The position numbers and the translations under genes are program-made. This document shows, piece after piece, positions 26,666-34,536 of a stretch of 37,447 bases of DNA (position 1 is the first letter of the stretch; each line of letters starts with the position of its first letter). Below the pieces are notes generated by a model, which worked only from the letters and a program-made list of their open reading frames with translations, did not search any database and was not told where the DNA came from. Source of the DNA: Rhodocyclales bacterium (GTDB lineage: Bacteria > Pseudomonadota > Gammaproteobacteria > Burkholderiales > Rhodocyclaceae); contig JACPUD010000019.1 of the NCBI GenBank assembly GCA_016192435.1, positions 1-37,447 on the forward strand, given 5' to 3'.

Positions 26666-29244
26666 TCGGCGGCCCGCCGGCGCCGCCGCCGAAGAAGGCC
26701 GCTCTCGAACTCAGTGCGATTTTCGAGAACGCCACGGTCGGCATCGTATTCACCCACAATCGCCGGCTGGTGCAGGCCAACCGGCTGTGCGCCGAGATGT
26801 TCGGCTATACCCTGGATGAATTCGTCGACCAGTCGGCGCTGATGCTCTATCCCGATCAGGATGCCTATTCGGCCCTCGGCCGCGAGGCCGGGCCGGTGCT
26901 TGCCGCGGGGCGTCCGTTTCGCGCCGAGACCCAGCTCAAACGCAAGGACGGCAGCCTGTTCTGGTGCCGGGTTTCGGCCAAGGCGGTGGACCCGGAACGT
27001 CCGCGCGACGGCACTTTGTGGATCATCGAGGACATCGCCGAAGACCGCCTGATGCTGGAGGCGCTCGAAGGCAGCACGCGCGAACTGTCCGCCATCCTCG
27101 ATACCGCCTCGATGGGCATTGCCGTGGTGCGCAACCGCGTGGTGGTGCGCTGCAACCGGCGTTTCGAGGAATTGTTCGAGCTGCCGCAGGCCAGCCTGGT
27201 CGGACATTCGGTGCGGCAGCTGTTCAGCAGCGAGGAGGAATTCGAGCGCATCGGCGCGCAGGTCTATGCCGAGTTCGCCGCCGGCGCGGTGCATCACCGC
27301 GAGCAGCTGCTGCAGCGGCGCGACGGCAAGCCGCGCTGGCTGCGCGTCAGCGGCAGCGCCTTCGACGCGGCCAATCCGCATCTCGGTTCGGTCTGGCTGG
27401 CGGAGGACTATACGGCGACGCGCGAGGCCGAAGCGCGTGCGCGGCAGGCCTTCGACGAACAGCAACTGATTTTCGACAACGCGGCGGTGGGCATCCTGTT
27501 TGCGCGGGATCGCCTGGTGCAGCGGTGCAACCGTCGTCTGGCCGAGATTTTCGGCTACCAGCCGGAGGAACTGGCGGGACGCTCGACGCGCGTGTTCTAT
27601 CTCGGCGAGGAGGACTACCAGCGTCACGGTGCCGAAGTCATACCGGTGGTCACGGCCGGCGCCACCTATGTCGGCGAGAACCGCGTGCGGCACCGCGACG
27701 GCCATCCCTTCTGGGTGCGCGCGACGGGGCGCCGGGTCGCCAGCCAGGCCGGCAGCGTCGACCTGATCTGGATTTTCGAGGACGTCACCGAGCGGCATCA
27801 GGCGGAGGAAGCGCTGCTGCGCGCCCACGAGGTGCTGGAGCAGCGCGTGGTCGAACGCACCGCCGAACTGGCGAACGCCAACACCCAGCTGCAGGAAGAA
27901 GTGTTCGAAAGGATGCAGGCCGAGCAGCGCATCTGGCATGTCGCGCATCATGACAGCCTGACCGGCCTGCCCAACCGCGCCCTGCTGCACGACCGGCTGC
28001 AGCAGACGCTGGCGCAGGCGCAGCGCGGGCGCCATCGCGTGGCGGTGATGTTCCTCGATCTCGACCGCTTCAAGACGGTCAACGACACCCTCGGCCATGC
28101 CATCGGCGACGAATTGCTGAAGCATGTCGCGCAGCGCCTGACCGGCGTGGTGCGGGCGGTTGATACCGTTTCGCGCCTGGGCGGCGACGAGTTCGTCATT
28201 GTGCTGCACGAGATGTCCTCGCCCGACGATGCGGTGCAGGTCGCGGAGAAGATCCTCGGCGCCCTGGCCACGGTGGTGACCATCGACAATCACCAGCTGC
28301 GCGCCACGCCCTCGATCGGCATCAGCATCTTCCCCGATGACGGTGACGAGGTGTTCGCCCTCATGAAGAACGCCGACACGGCGATGTATCACGCCAAGGC
28401 AGCCGGGCGCAACAACTTCCAGTTCTTCGCCCGGCGCATGAACGAGCAGGCGGCGCACTTCTTCACCCTGGAGAACCGCCTGCGTCAGGCTATCGAGGGC
28501 GGGGCCTTGCTGCTGCACTACCAGCCGCTGATCGACTGGCCGCGCCGCGCGGTCTGCGGCATGGAAGCGCTGCTGCGCTGGAACGATCCCGAGCACGGCA
28601 TGATCGCGCCGGGCGAGTTCATCCCGATTGCCGAGGAAACCGGACTCATCGTGCCGATCGGCGAATTCGTGCTGGGCGAGGCCCTGCGCCAGAACCGCGC
28701 CTGGCAGCAGGCGGGCCGGCCGCTGCTGCCGGTCTCGGTCAATCTGTCGCCGCGCCAGTTCCGGCAGAAGGATCTGGTCGACACCCTGCGCCGCATCCTG
28801 GCCGACACCGGACAGCCGGCGCGGCTGCTGGAACTGGAGATCACCGAATCGACCCTGATGCACGACATCGAGGAAACCCAGGCCCGGCTGCAGGAGATCT
28901 CAGCGATGGGCGTGCAACTGGTCATCGACGATTTCGGCACCGGGTATTCGAGCCTGAGCTATCTCAAGCGTTTCCCGGTGCACAAGCTGAAGGTCGACCA
29001 GAGTTTCGTGCGCGACCTGACCATCGACCCCGAGGATGAGGCCATCGTCACGGCCATCATCGGCCTGGCCAGGAGCCTGGGCCTCGACACGCTGGCGGAG
29101 GGCGTCGAAACCCTGCGCCAGCTCGATGTCCTGCGCGGACTCGGCTGCGGGAAATTCCAGGGCTTTCTGTTCGCGCCTCCCATGCCGCCGGCCGCGGCCG
29201 ACGAAATCTTCAGTCCGCCGTTGATCCGGGGCACTGGGGCATAA
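26662..29244 (+). CDS. PAS-PAS-PAS-GGDEF-EAL cyclic-di-GMP enzyme
   Basis: Cytoplasmic signalling protein of 860 residues without membrane segments. Three PAS domains (about 15-130, 140-255 and 265-385) are followed by a coiled coil (about 385-425), a GGDEF domain (430-590; GGDEF near residue 507, I-site RAVD before it) and an EAL domain (600-845; EAL at 635-637, DDFGTGYSS near 756, and the catalytic SVNLSP). Both active sites look intact, so it could make or break cyclic-di-GMP depending on the PAS input. ATG overlap with the preceding dehydrogenase suggests coupled translation. No haem or flavin ligand residue could be assigned in the PAS domains. Confidence 0.93.
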   Translation: MIGGPPAPPPKKAALELSAIFENATVGIVFTHNRRLVQANRLCAEMFGYTLDEFVDQSALMLYPDQDAYSALGREAGPVLAAGRPFRAETQLKRKDGSLFWCRVSAKAVDPERPRDGTLWIIEDIAEDRLMLEALEGSTRELSAILDTASMGIAVVRNRVVVRCNRRFEELFELPQASLVGHSVRQLFSSEEEFERIGAQVYAEFAAGAVHHREQLLQRRDGKPRWLRVSGSAFDAANPHLGSVWLAEDYTATREAEARARQAFDEQQLIFDNAAVGILFARDRLVQRCNRRLAEIFGYQPEELAGRSTRVFYLGEEDYQRHGAEVIPVVTAGATYVGENRVRHRDGHPFWVRATGRRVASQAGSVDLIWIFEDVTERHQAEEALLRAHEVLEQRVVERTAELANANTQLQEEVFERMQAEQRIWHVAHHDSLTGLPNRALLHDRLQQTLAQAQRGRHRVAVMFLDLDRFKTVNDTLGHAIGDELLKHVAQRLTGVVRAVDTVSRLGGDEFVIVLHEMSSPDDAVQVAEKILGALATVVTIDNHQLRATPSIGISIFPDDGDEVFALMKNADTAMYHAKAAGRNNFQFFARRMNEQAAHFFTLENRLRQAIEGGALLLHYQPLIDWPRRAVCGMEALLRWNDPEHGMIAPGEFIPIAEETGLIVPIGEFVLGEALRQNRAWQQAGRPLLPVSVNLSPRQFRQKDLVDTLRRILADTGQPARLLELEITESTLMHDIEETQARLQEISAMGVQLVIDDFGTGYSSLSYLKRFPVHKLKVDQSFVRDLTIDPEDEAIVTAIIGLARSLGLDTLAEGVETLRQLDVLRGLGCGKFQGFLFAPPMPPAAADEIFSPPLIRGTGA

Positions 29245-29245
29245 T
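29240..29245 (+). promoter_or_regulatory. Possible -10 box for the FKBP gene
   Basis: GGGCATAAT straddles the end of the preceding gene, the same nonamer as before the DUF1857 gene at 2669-2677. No -35 at proper spacing is seen. Confidence 0.25.
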
Positions 29246-29281
29246 GCGGGCCTTCAACCATCACAAATCTGGAGCAGCGCA

Positions 29282-29626
29282 ATGAGTCAAATCACCACGG
29301 CCAGCGGCCTTGTGTTCGAAGACGTGCTAGTCGGCGAGGGCGCGGAAGCCCGCGCCGGGCAATTGGCCACGGTGCATTACACGGGCTGGCTCACCGACGG
29401 TTCGAAATTCGATTCGAGCAAGGACCGCAACGATCCTTTCCAGTTCGCGCTGGGCCGTGGACAGGTCATCGGCGGCTGGGACGAGGGCGTCCAGGGCATG
29501 AAGATCGGCGGCACGCGCAAGCTGACCATTCCACCCGCGCTCGGCTACGGCGCGCGCGGCGCAGGAGGCGTGATTCCGCCCAATGCGACGCTGGTGTTCG
29601 AGGTGGAACTGCTCGGCCTGGATTGA
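29282..29626 (+). CDS. FKBP-type peptidyl-prolyl isomerase
   Basis: Single-domain cytoplasmic FKBP of 114 residues that speeds cis-trans isomerisation of proline bonds. The family core is complete: [48 protein letters not shown] and [14 protein letters not shown]. No signal peptide or dimerisation extension is present. It lies between the cyclic-di-GMP enzyme and an aminotransferase gene and probably has its own promoter. Confidence 0.93.
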   Translation: MSQITTASGLVFEDVLVGEGAEARAGQLATVHYTGWLTDGSKFDSSKDRNDPFQFALGRGQVIGGWDEGVQGMKIGGTRKLTIPPALGYGARGAGGVIPPNATLVFEVELLGLD

Positions 29627-29690
29627 ATCCGGCGCGCGGCGGCGTACTGCCTGCGCCGCCGCGCCGCCCCATCATTGTCCACTGACCGCC

Positions 29691-30863
29691 ATGGCGCTCT
29701 ATCCCGCTTCCCGCCTGCCCAACGTCGGCACCACGATTTTCACCGTCATGTCGCGGCTTGCCGCGGAGCATGGGGCGATCAACCTGTCGCAGGGCTTTCC
29801 CGATTTCTCGCCCGCGCCGCGGCTGCTGGAGCGCGTGACGCACCACATGGCGGCCGGCGCCAACCAATATCCGCCGATGGCCGGCGTGCCGTCCTTGCGC
29901 GCGGCGATTGCGGAAAAGGTCGAACGGCTCTACCTGGCCGCCTACGATCCGGAAAGCGAAGTGACGGTGACCGCCGGCGCGACCCAGGCGATCTATACCG
30001 CGATCGCCGCCTGCGTCAGGCCCGGCGACGAGGTGATCGTGTTCGCGCCGGTGTATGACTCCTACGTCCCCGGCATCACGCTCAACGGCGGCCACGCCGT
30101 GTACGCCCATCTGCGCTTTCCCGAGTTCCGACCCGACTGGGACGAGGTGCGCGCGCTCGTCACGCCGCGCACGCGCATGATCATCATTAATTCGCCGCAT
30201 AACCCGAGCGGCTCGGTGTGGTCGGCGGACGACCTCGCCATGCTGGAGACCCTGGTGCGCGACACCAAGATCGTGGTAGTCAGCGACGAGGTTTATGAAC
30301 ACGTGGTGTTCGACCAGGACGACGGCAGCGGCGGCAAGCTGCGCCATGAGAGCGTGACGCGCTACCCCGGATTGCGCGAACGCAGTTTCGTGGTTTCGAG
30401 TTTCGGCAAGACTTACCACGTGACAGGCTGGAAAGTCGCCTACTGCCTGGCGCCGCGCAGCCTGATGAACGAATTTCGCAAGGCGCACCAGTTCATCGTA
30501 TTTACCGTGCACCACCCGGCGCAGCTGGCACTGGCGGATTTCATGCGCGAGCACCCGGAGTTCGCCGACGAGTTGGCGGCCTTCTACCAGGCCAAGCGCG
30601 ATTTCTTCCGCCTGCAACTGGAGGGGTCGCGCTTTGAGCTGCTGCCCTGCGCCGGCACCTACTTTCAGCTCGCTTCCTACGGCGCAATCAGCGACGAGCC
30701 GGATACCCGCTTCGTCCAGCGCCTGACCAAGGAGCACGGCGTCGCGGCGATTCCCGTGTCGGTGTTCAATCCCGACGGCGACGACCGGCGTGTGATCCGC
30801 TTTTGTTTCGCCAAGAACGAAACCACCCTGGCCGCGGCCGGGGAGCGGCTGCGCCAGCTGTAA
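29691..30863 (+). CDS. Class I PLP-dependent aminotransferase (methionine aminotransferase-like)
   Basis: Aminotransferase of 390 residues. The PLP lysine is K240 in SSFGKTYHVTGWK, and NSPHNPSGS and SDEVYEHVVFD are the usual cofactor-contact blocks. Overall pattern (INLSQGFPDF, AGANQYPPMAG) is that of YbdL/kynurenine aminotransferase-type enzymes active on methionine and aromatic amino acids; the exact substrate is inference. The start MALYPASRLPNVGTTIF is chosen because the conserved region begins there. A dyad plus T-run follows at 30928-30960. Confidence 0.88.
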   Translation: MALYPASRLPNVGTTIFTVMSRLAAEHGAINLSQGFPDFSPAPRLLERVTHHMAAGANQYPPMAGVPSLRAAIAEKVERLYLAAYDPESEVTVTAGATQAIYTAIAACVRPGDEVIVFAPVYDSYVPGITLNGGHAVYAHLRFPEFRPDWDEVRALVTPRTRMIIINSPHNPSGSVWSADDLAMLETLVRDTKIVVVSDEVYEHVVFDQDDGSGGKLRHESVTRYPGLRERSFVVSSFGKTYHVTGWKVAYCLAPRSLMNEFRKAHQFIVFTVHHPAQLALADFMREHPEFADELAAFYQAKRDFFRLQLEGSRFELLPCAGTYFQLASYGAISDEPDTRFVQRLTKEHGVAAIPVSVFNPDGDDRRVIRFCFAKNETTLAAAGERLRQL

Positions 30864-30866
30864 TCG

Positions 30867-30888
30867 CCGCTGCGCCAGCGCCAACTTT
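30867..30888 (-). repeat. Dispersed 22-bp motif, intergenic copy
   Basis: 20 of 22 matches on the minus strand, three bases after the aminotransferase stop. It is the best copy outside a gene. Confidence 0.55.
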
Positions 30889-30927
30889 CCGCGGTCCCGG
30901 GATATCGTCCCCGCCGTCGGCGCACAC

Positions 30928-30960
30928 TTGAACAGGGAAATCCCGGTTCAAATGTTTTTT
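30928..30960 (+). terminator. Rho-independent terminator of the aminotransferase gene
   Basis: Arms TTGAACAGGGA and TCCCGGTTCAA with a two-base centre and one mismatch, followed by ATG and six T. Confidence 0.75.
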
Positions 30961-30970
30961 GCGGGATGAA

Positions 30971-31003
30971 TAAAAAAGACCCGATGCATTGCGGCATCGG
31001 GTC
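30971..31003 (-). terminator. Rho-independent terminator of the phasin gene
   Basis: On the minus strand a perfect 10-bp stem (GACCCGATGC / GCATCGGGTC, loop of six) is followed by TTTTTTA. It faces the terminator of the convergent aminotransferase gene. Confidence 0.9.
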
Positions 31004-31053
31004 TGAAACCAGCCCCTTTGCGGGGCCGGAGGAGGAGTCGTTACGAAAGTCGC

Positions 31054-31614
31054 TCAGGCGGCTTTCTTGGCGGCCTTCGGCGCGCCGGTGCCGACGGCCT
31101 TGACGGTCGCGGTGGTGGCCGCGGCGACGTTGGCTTCGGCGATTTCGGCAACTTGCTTGGCAGCCTTGGTCATGCTGTCGTAGGCCGAGTTGGCGGCGGC
31201 GATCGCCGACTTCACGGCAGCCACGGCGACATCGGAGCCGGCCGGGGCGTTCTTGACGGCCTTGTCGAGGGCGGACGTGACATTCTTGTTCAGTTCGGAG
31301 AACTGGCCTTCGACGACCTTGGACAGTTCTTCCTGGGTCTGGGTGGCGATCTCATACACGCTACGCGAGTAGGCGACGGCCTTCTCGACGGCGGGCTGGG
31401 CCAGCGTGGTCTGCATCGCGATCAGTTGCTGCACGTCCTTGACGCCGAGCAGGGCCTTGGCGTTGGCAACGCTGTCTTCCAGCATGGCGCGGGCGGTGTT
31501 GAGGTTCAGCGCGGCAAGGCGCTCGGCGCTGGCGAAAGCTGTGTTGGCAATGGTCAGCAGGGTTTCTACGGTGGCCTTGTTGGCCGTGGCGAATTGTTCG
31601 GTGGTGGCGTTCAT
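31054..31614 (-). CDS. phaP: Phasin, PHA granule-associated protein
   Basis: Protein of 186 residues coating polyhydroxyalkanoate storage granules. It is almost wholly helical and amphipathic: ATVETLLTIANTAFASAERLAALNLNTARAMLEDS, then VQQLIAMQTTLAQPAVEKAVAYSRSVYEIATQTQEELSK. It ends in an Ala-Lys-Pro-rich tail (GAPKAAKKAA). AGGAGA lies nine bases before the ATG. It is a single-gene transcription unit with its own consensus promoter and terminator, as expected for an abundant protein. The presence of a phasin implies that the organism stores PHA. Confidence 0.92.
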   Translation of the reverse strand: MNATTEQFATANKATVETLLTIANTAFASAERLAALNLNTARAMLEDSVANAKALLGVKDVQQLIAMQTTLAQPAVEKAVAYSRSVYEIATQTQEELSKVVEGQFSELNKNVTSALDKAVKNAPAGSDVAVAAVKSAIAAANSAYDSMTKAAKQVAEIAEANVAAATTATVKAVGTGAPKAAKKAA

Positions 31615-31629
31615 GTTGTTGATCTCCTG

Positions 31630-31667
31630 GGATTGGTATCAAATCGGCAATGTGGCGGATTGGTATC
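31630..31667 (-). promoter_or_regulatory. Direct repeat in the phasin 5' leader
   Basis: Two copies of GATACCAATCC (minus strand), at 31630-31640 and 31657-31667, 27 bp apart, between the transcription start and the ribosome-binding site. They could be an operator, for instance for a PHA regulator, but no regulator is identified. Confidence 0.4.
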
Positions 31668-31714
31668 GCTCACCCCTGACCACCGGGGCGATGTTGCAGT
31701 GCATCATGGTTTCC

Positions 31715-31742
31715 ATTATAGGGATGAAAAATGCCCTGTCAA
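31715..31742 (-). promoter_or_regulatory. Consensus sigma-70 promoter of phaP
   Basis: Exact TTGACA (31742-31737) and exact TATAAT (31720-31715) with a 16-bp spacer, and A/T tracts just upstream that could be an UP element. Predicted start is near 31708, which gives a leader of about 95 bases. Confidence 0.92.
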
Positions 31743-31807
31743 GAGTTTTTTGGTGCGACGCAACAAAATTTTTTGATGCATGGTTAATCAGCCTGAAACA
31801 ATGGCTT

Positions 31808-31838
31808 GCAAAAACAAAAAAGGCCCCTGAGGGCCTTT
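31808..31838 (-). terminator. Rho-independent terminator after the enoyl-CoA hydratase gene
   Basis: Stem AAAGGCCC / GGGCCTTT with a four-base loop, followed on the minus strand by a T-rich run. It closes the kdsD-to-hydratase unit. Confidence 0.88.
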
Positions 31839-31861
31839 GATGCTGCGATGCGGAAGCCGGA

Positions 31862-32638
31862 TCAGACGTCGCGGAAAGCCGCCTTGCGCTTTTCGACGAA
31901 GGCCGTCATGCCTTCCTTCTGGTCGGCCAGGGCGAAGGCCGAGTGGAAGGTACGGCGTTCGAACAGCAGGCCTTCCTGCAGGCTGGATTCGTAGGCGCGA
32001 TTGACCGATTCCTTGATCATCATGACCACCGGCAGCGAAAAGCCGGCGATGGTCTGCGCCGCCGCGAGGGTTTCGTCGAGCAGTTGGTCGGCAGCGATGA
32101 TGCGCGCCACCAGGCCGGCACGTTCGGCCTCCTGGGCATCGATGAAGCGGGCCGTGAGGCACATGTCCATGGCCTTGGCCTTGCTAACGGCACGCGGCAG
32201 GCGCTGGGTGCCGCCGGCGCCGGGCAGGATGCCGAGCTTGATCTCGGGCTGGCCGAACTTGGCGGTGTCGGCGGCGTAGATCATGTCGCACATCATAGCC
32301 AGTTCGCAGCCGCCGCCCAGCGCGAAACCGGCAACGGCGGCGATGATCGGCTTGCGGCAGCGGGCGATGCGATCCCAGTTGCGGCTGATGTAGTTGGCCT
32401 TGTAGACGTCCATGAAGTCCCAGCCGGCCATGGCGCCGATGTCGGCGCCGGCGGCGAAGGCCTTTTCCGAGCCGGTGATGACCATGCAGCCGATGTTCGG
32501 GTCGGCCTCGAAGCCGTCCAGAGCGGTCCCGATCTCGTCGATCAGGCCGTCGTTGAGGGCGTTCATGGCCTTGGGCCGGTTGAGCGTGATGAGGCCGACC
32601 TTGCCGCGGGTTTCGACGATGATGTTTTCGTAATTCAC
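31862..32638 (-). CDS. Enoyl-CoA hydratase/isomerase family protein
   Basis: Crotonase-fold enzyme of 258 residues. The oxyanion-hole blocks [11 protein letters not shown] and [14 protein letters not shown] and both catalytic Glu residues (in GGGCELA and [21 protein letters not shown]) are present, as expected for a true hydratase of fatty-acid or aromatic-acid beta-oxidation. It starts with GTG overlapping the lptA stop (GTGA), behind a strong AAGGAGG. This position after lptA is normally taken by lptB, so the coupling to lipopolysaccharide genes is unusual. It could provide hydroxyacyl-CoA for PHA, but that is inference. Confidence 0.92.
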   Translation of the reverse strand: MNYENIIVETRGKVGLITLNRPKAMNALNDGLIDEIGTALDGFEADPNIGCMVITGSEKAFAAGADIGAMAGWDFMDVYKANYISRNWDRIARCRKPIIAAVAGFALGGGCELAMMCDMIYAADTAKFGQPEIKLGILPGAGGTQRLPRAVSKAKAMDMCLTARFIDAQEAERAGLVARIIAADQLLDETLAAAQTIAGFSLPVVMMIKESVNRAYESSLQEGLLFERRTFHSAFALADQKEGMTAFVEKRKAAFRDV

Positions 32639-33261
32639 TGTGCTGCCTCCTTGTGCGGGCTGAGGTTTTCGGCGCCCTTCAGCGCCGGGGCTGTGTCGGC
32701 GGGGCTTTGCGCCGCCGCGCCGGAGCTCTTGTCTTTCGGCTGGATCACGGCGCGCACGCGCTCGCTGCTGCCTGGTTTGGCGCGCGTGCCGTTGGGGCCG
32801 CTGGTGACGAAGTAGTTCTCGGTCAGTGCGTTATAGGAAATGAACTGGCCGCGGACTTCGTCGCGCCCGCTTCTGACCCGGGCACGGTTGAAAAACTCGG
32901 TTTTCTCGGCCTTGGCGTCGTGCTCGATGCGCTCGGCTTCGCCATCGATGTATTCGTCCAAGCCCTCACGCTTTTGCCTGAAGCTCGCCAGCCCGTTGGC
33001 GCCGCCGGTGGCCACGCCGCGCTGGTAACCGTTGTCGTCCTGGGTGACCACGATGCGTGCGGCGCGGATGACCAGAGTGCCCTTCTTCAATTGCACATTG
33101 CCTTCGAAGGTCTGCATCTTTTTTTGATCGTCGACCGAAACCCGGTCGGCCTCGATGTTGACCGGCTTGTCCTGGTCGGCTTTTTCCGCCCTTGCCATGC
33201 CCGCGGCAAGCATGACGCCGGCAAGACCGGCAATGACGGCGTGGCGAAGAAGAAATTTCAT
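32635..33261 (-). CDS. lptA: Lipopolysaccharide transport periplasmic protein LptA
   Basis: Periplasmic bridge protein of 208 residues that carries lipopolysaccharide from LptC to LptD. The signal peptide [21 protein letters not shown] is cleaved probably after ARA (about residue 25). The jelly-roll OstA domain follows: [29 protein letters not shown] and [23 protein letters not shown]. The start overlaps the lptC stop (ATGA) and the end overlaps the next gene (GTGA). The C-terminal tail is a low-complexity Ala/Ser/Pro stretch. Confidence 0.92.
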   Translation of the reverse strand: MKFLLRHAVIAGLAGVMLAAGMARAEKADQDKPVNIEADRVSVDDQKKMQTFEGNVQLKKGTLVIRAARIVVTQDDNGYQRGVATGGANGLASFRQKREGLDEYIDGEAERIEHDAKAEKTEFFNRARVRSGRDEVRGQFISYNALTENYFVTSGPNGTRAKPGSSERVRAVIQPKDKSSGAAAQSPADTAPALKGAENLSPHKEAAQ

Positions 33262-33833
33262 GGTGTCTCGGTCCGGTTGCGATGGAGGGTGCCCGTCACG
33301 CGGCCGTGCAGCACCGTGATGCCGGACTTGTTGTCTAGCTCTAGCCCAGTGCCGTGCATGACGCTGTTGCCCTGGGTGATGACGACGGGATCGCGGGTGC
33401 GGGCCTTTTCATCATCGGGAAATACCGTCAGCGTCCTGGTTTCCAGCACGGTGGCGGGCGCGCCGTCCGCCACACCGTGACGGATCACCCTCACCTCATC
33501 GACCAGCTTGATTTCCTTGCCGTCGCGGCCGACGTAGGCCACGCGGGCGGAGACTTCCGACGGTGGCTGCTGGCGGTAGCTGATGTGCGGCGCGGTGACG
33601 ATCGCGGTGTCGTCGTCGGGGTAATGCACCAGCTTGTCGCCGACCAGGGTGTGCTGCAACTGGCCGTCGATATCGAAGCGGCGCACCTCGAAGCGTTCGA
33701 CCCAGTAGTCGGGATCGTGCCGCTGCGGGCCGCGCGGCTTGTCGTCCTGGATCAGGCGGTTGAGCCAGAAGGTCAGCGCGGCCAGCAGCACCAGCATGGC
33801 CAGCGGAAACAGCGAGGCGCCGCGATCTTTCAT
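33258..33833 (-). CDS. lptC: Lipopolysaccharide export protein LptC
   Basis: Bitopic inner-membrane protein of 191 residues: one helix (about 9-26, LFPLAMLVLLAALTFWL), then a periplasmic beta-jelly-roll (YWVERFEVRRFDIDGQLQHTLVGDKLVHYPDDDTAIV). It receives lipopolysaccharide from LptB2FG and hands it to LptA. The ATG sits directly beside the last hairpin arm of repeat element B. The only purine-rich sequence near the start is GGCGGCAG inside the hairpin arm, so structure may affect translation. Confidence 0.9.
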   Translation of the reverse strand: MKDRGASLFPLAMLVLLAALTFWLNRLIQDDKPRGPQRHDPDYWVERFEVRRFDIDGQLQHTLVGDKLVHYPDDDTAIVTAPHISYRQQPPSEVSARVAYVGRDGKEIKLVDEVRVIRHGVADGAPATVLETRTLTVFPDDEKARTRDPVVITQGNSVMHGTGLELDNKSGITVLHGRVTGTLHRNRTETP

Positions 33834-33999
33834 GGTCTGCCGCCGGGCCGCCCCAAGGCAGACCCACCATCAGCCTGCGAGCGCAGCGAGCCAAAGTCAC
33901 CCCTTTTAGTTACGGCCGCTGCGCTTAACGCCGAAAAGCCTGGCGTTAGCCTCCACTGAAACTTCGTTTTCCCGGAAAAGGGGCTGGGGGAATAGTCGT
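33834..33999 (-). repeat. Multi-hairpin intergenic element, copy B
   Basis: It fills the gap between kdsC and lptC. On the minus strand it shares with copy A the stretch from GGGGTGACT to the downstream start codon and the start TGAACGAC at the upstream stop. Stems: GGTCTGCC / GGCAGACC (33834-33841 with 33857-33864, perfect) and CTGCGAGCGCAG (33875-33886). It carries about 60 extra bases with a further stem TAACGCC / GGCGTTA (33926-33932 with 33942-33948). Confidence 0.8.
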
Positions 34000-34536
34000 T
34001 CATGCCAGATACTCGGCCATCGCGGCGTCCCACTTGCCCTGCGCGCGCAGGATCAGGTCGCAGACTTCGCGCACGGCACCGCGCCCGCCGCCCTTGCTGG
34101 CGACATAATCGACGCGGGCGCGAACTTCGTCGTGGGCGTCGGCCACCGCGGCGGAAAAGCCGCAGGCACGCAGGATCGGCAGATCGACCACGTCGTCGCC
34201 CATGTAGCCGGCCTGGGCCAGCACGATGCCGCGCTGCGCCGCAAGTTCGGTCATCAGCCCGCGCTTGTCCTCGACCCCCATGTGCAGGGCCGCGATGCCG
34301 AGATTCTGTGCGCGCAGCTCCAGTGCCCGCGAACTGCGCCCGCTGATGATGGCCACCTCGACGCCGGCGCGCTGCAGCAGCTTCAGGCCGTGGCCGTCGA
34401 GGCTGGAGAAAGCCTTGATCTCGTCGCCCTGCGAACTGAAATAGAGCGTGCCGTCGGTCAACACGCCGTCGACGTCGAATCCCATCAGCGCGACTTGCGC
34501 CGCCCGGGTGTTCGCGGTCGTCGTGCAGCCGCCCAT
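34000..34536 (-). CDS. kdsC: 3-deoxy-D-manno-octulosonate 8-phosphate phosphatase
   Basis: HAD-type phosphatase of 178 residues that turns Kdo-8-phosphate into Kdo for lipopolysaccharide. Nucleophile D21 and acid/base D23 lie in FDVDGVLTDG. SGR and GYMGDDVVDLP, the later HAD motifs, are present, and GGGRGAVREVCDLIL closes the protein. The start MGGCTTT is chosen because it overlaps the kdsD stop by one base (TGATG); a start further upstream would lie inside kdsD. Confidence 0.93.
   Translation of the reverse strand: MGGCTTTANTRAAQVALMGFDVDGVLTDGTLYFSSQGDEIKAFSSLDGHGLKLLQRAGVEVAIISGRSSRALELRAQNLGIAALHMGVEDKRGLMTELAAQRGIVLAQAGYMGDDVVDLPILRACGFSAAVADAHDEVRARVDYVASKGGGRGAVREVCDLILRAQGKWDAAMAEYLA

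Noticed and set aside
30925-30960. tRNA-like GGTTCAAAT sequence
   Set aside because: It is one arm of the aminotransferase terminator dyad and is followed by a T-run; no cloverleaf can be drawn.
32991-33020. GTTGGCGCCGCCGGTGGCCACG in lptA as another dispersed-motif copy
   Set aside because: It needs a gap to align and lacks the AAAG start; it looks like ordinary Gly/Ala coding sequence.
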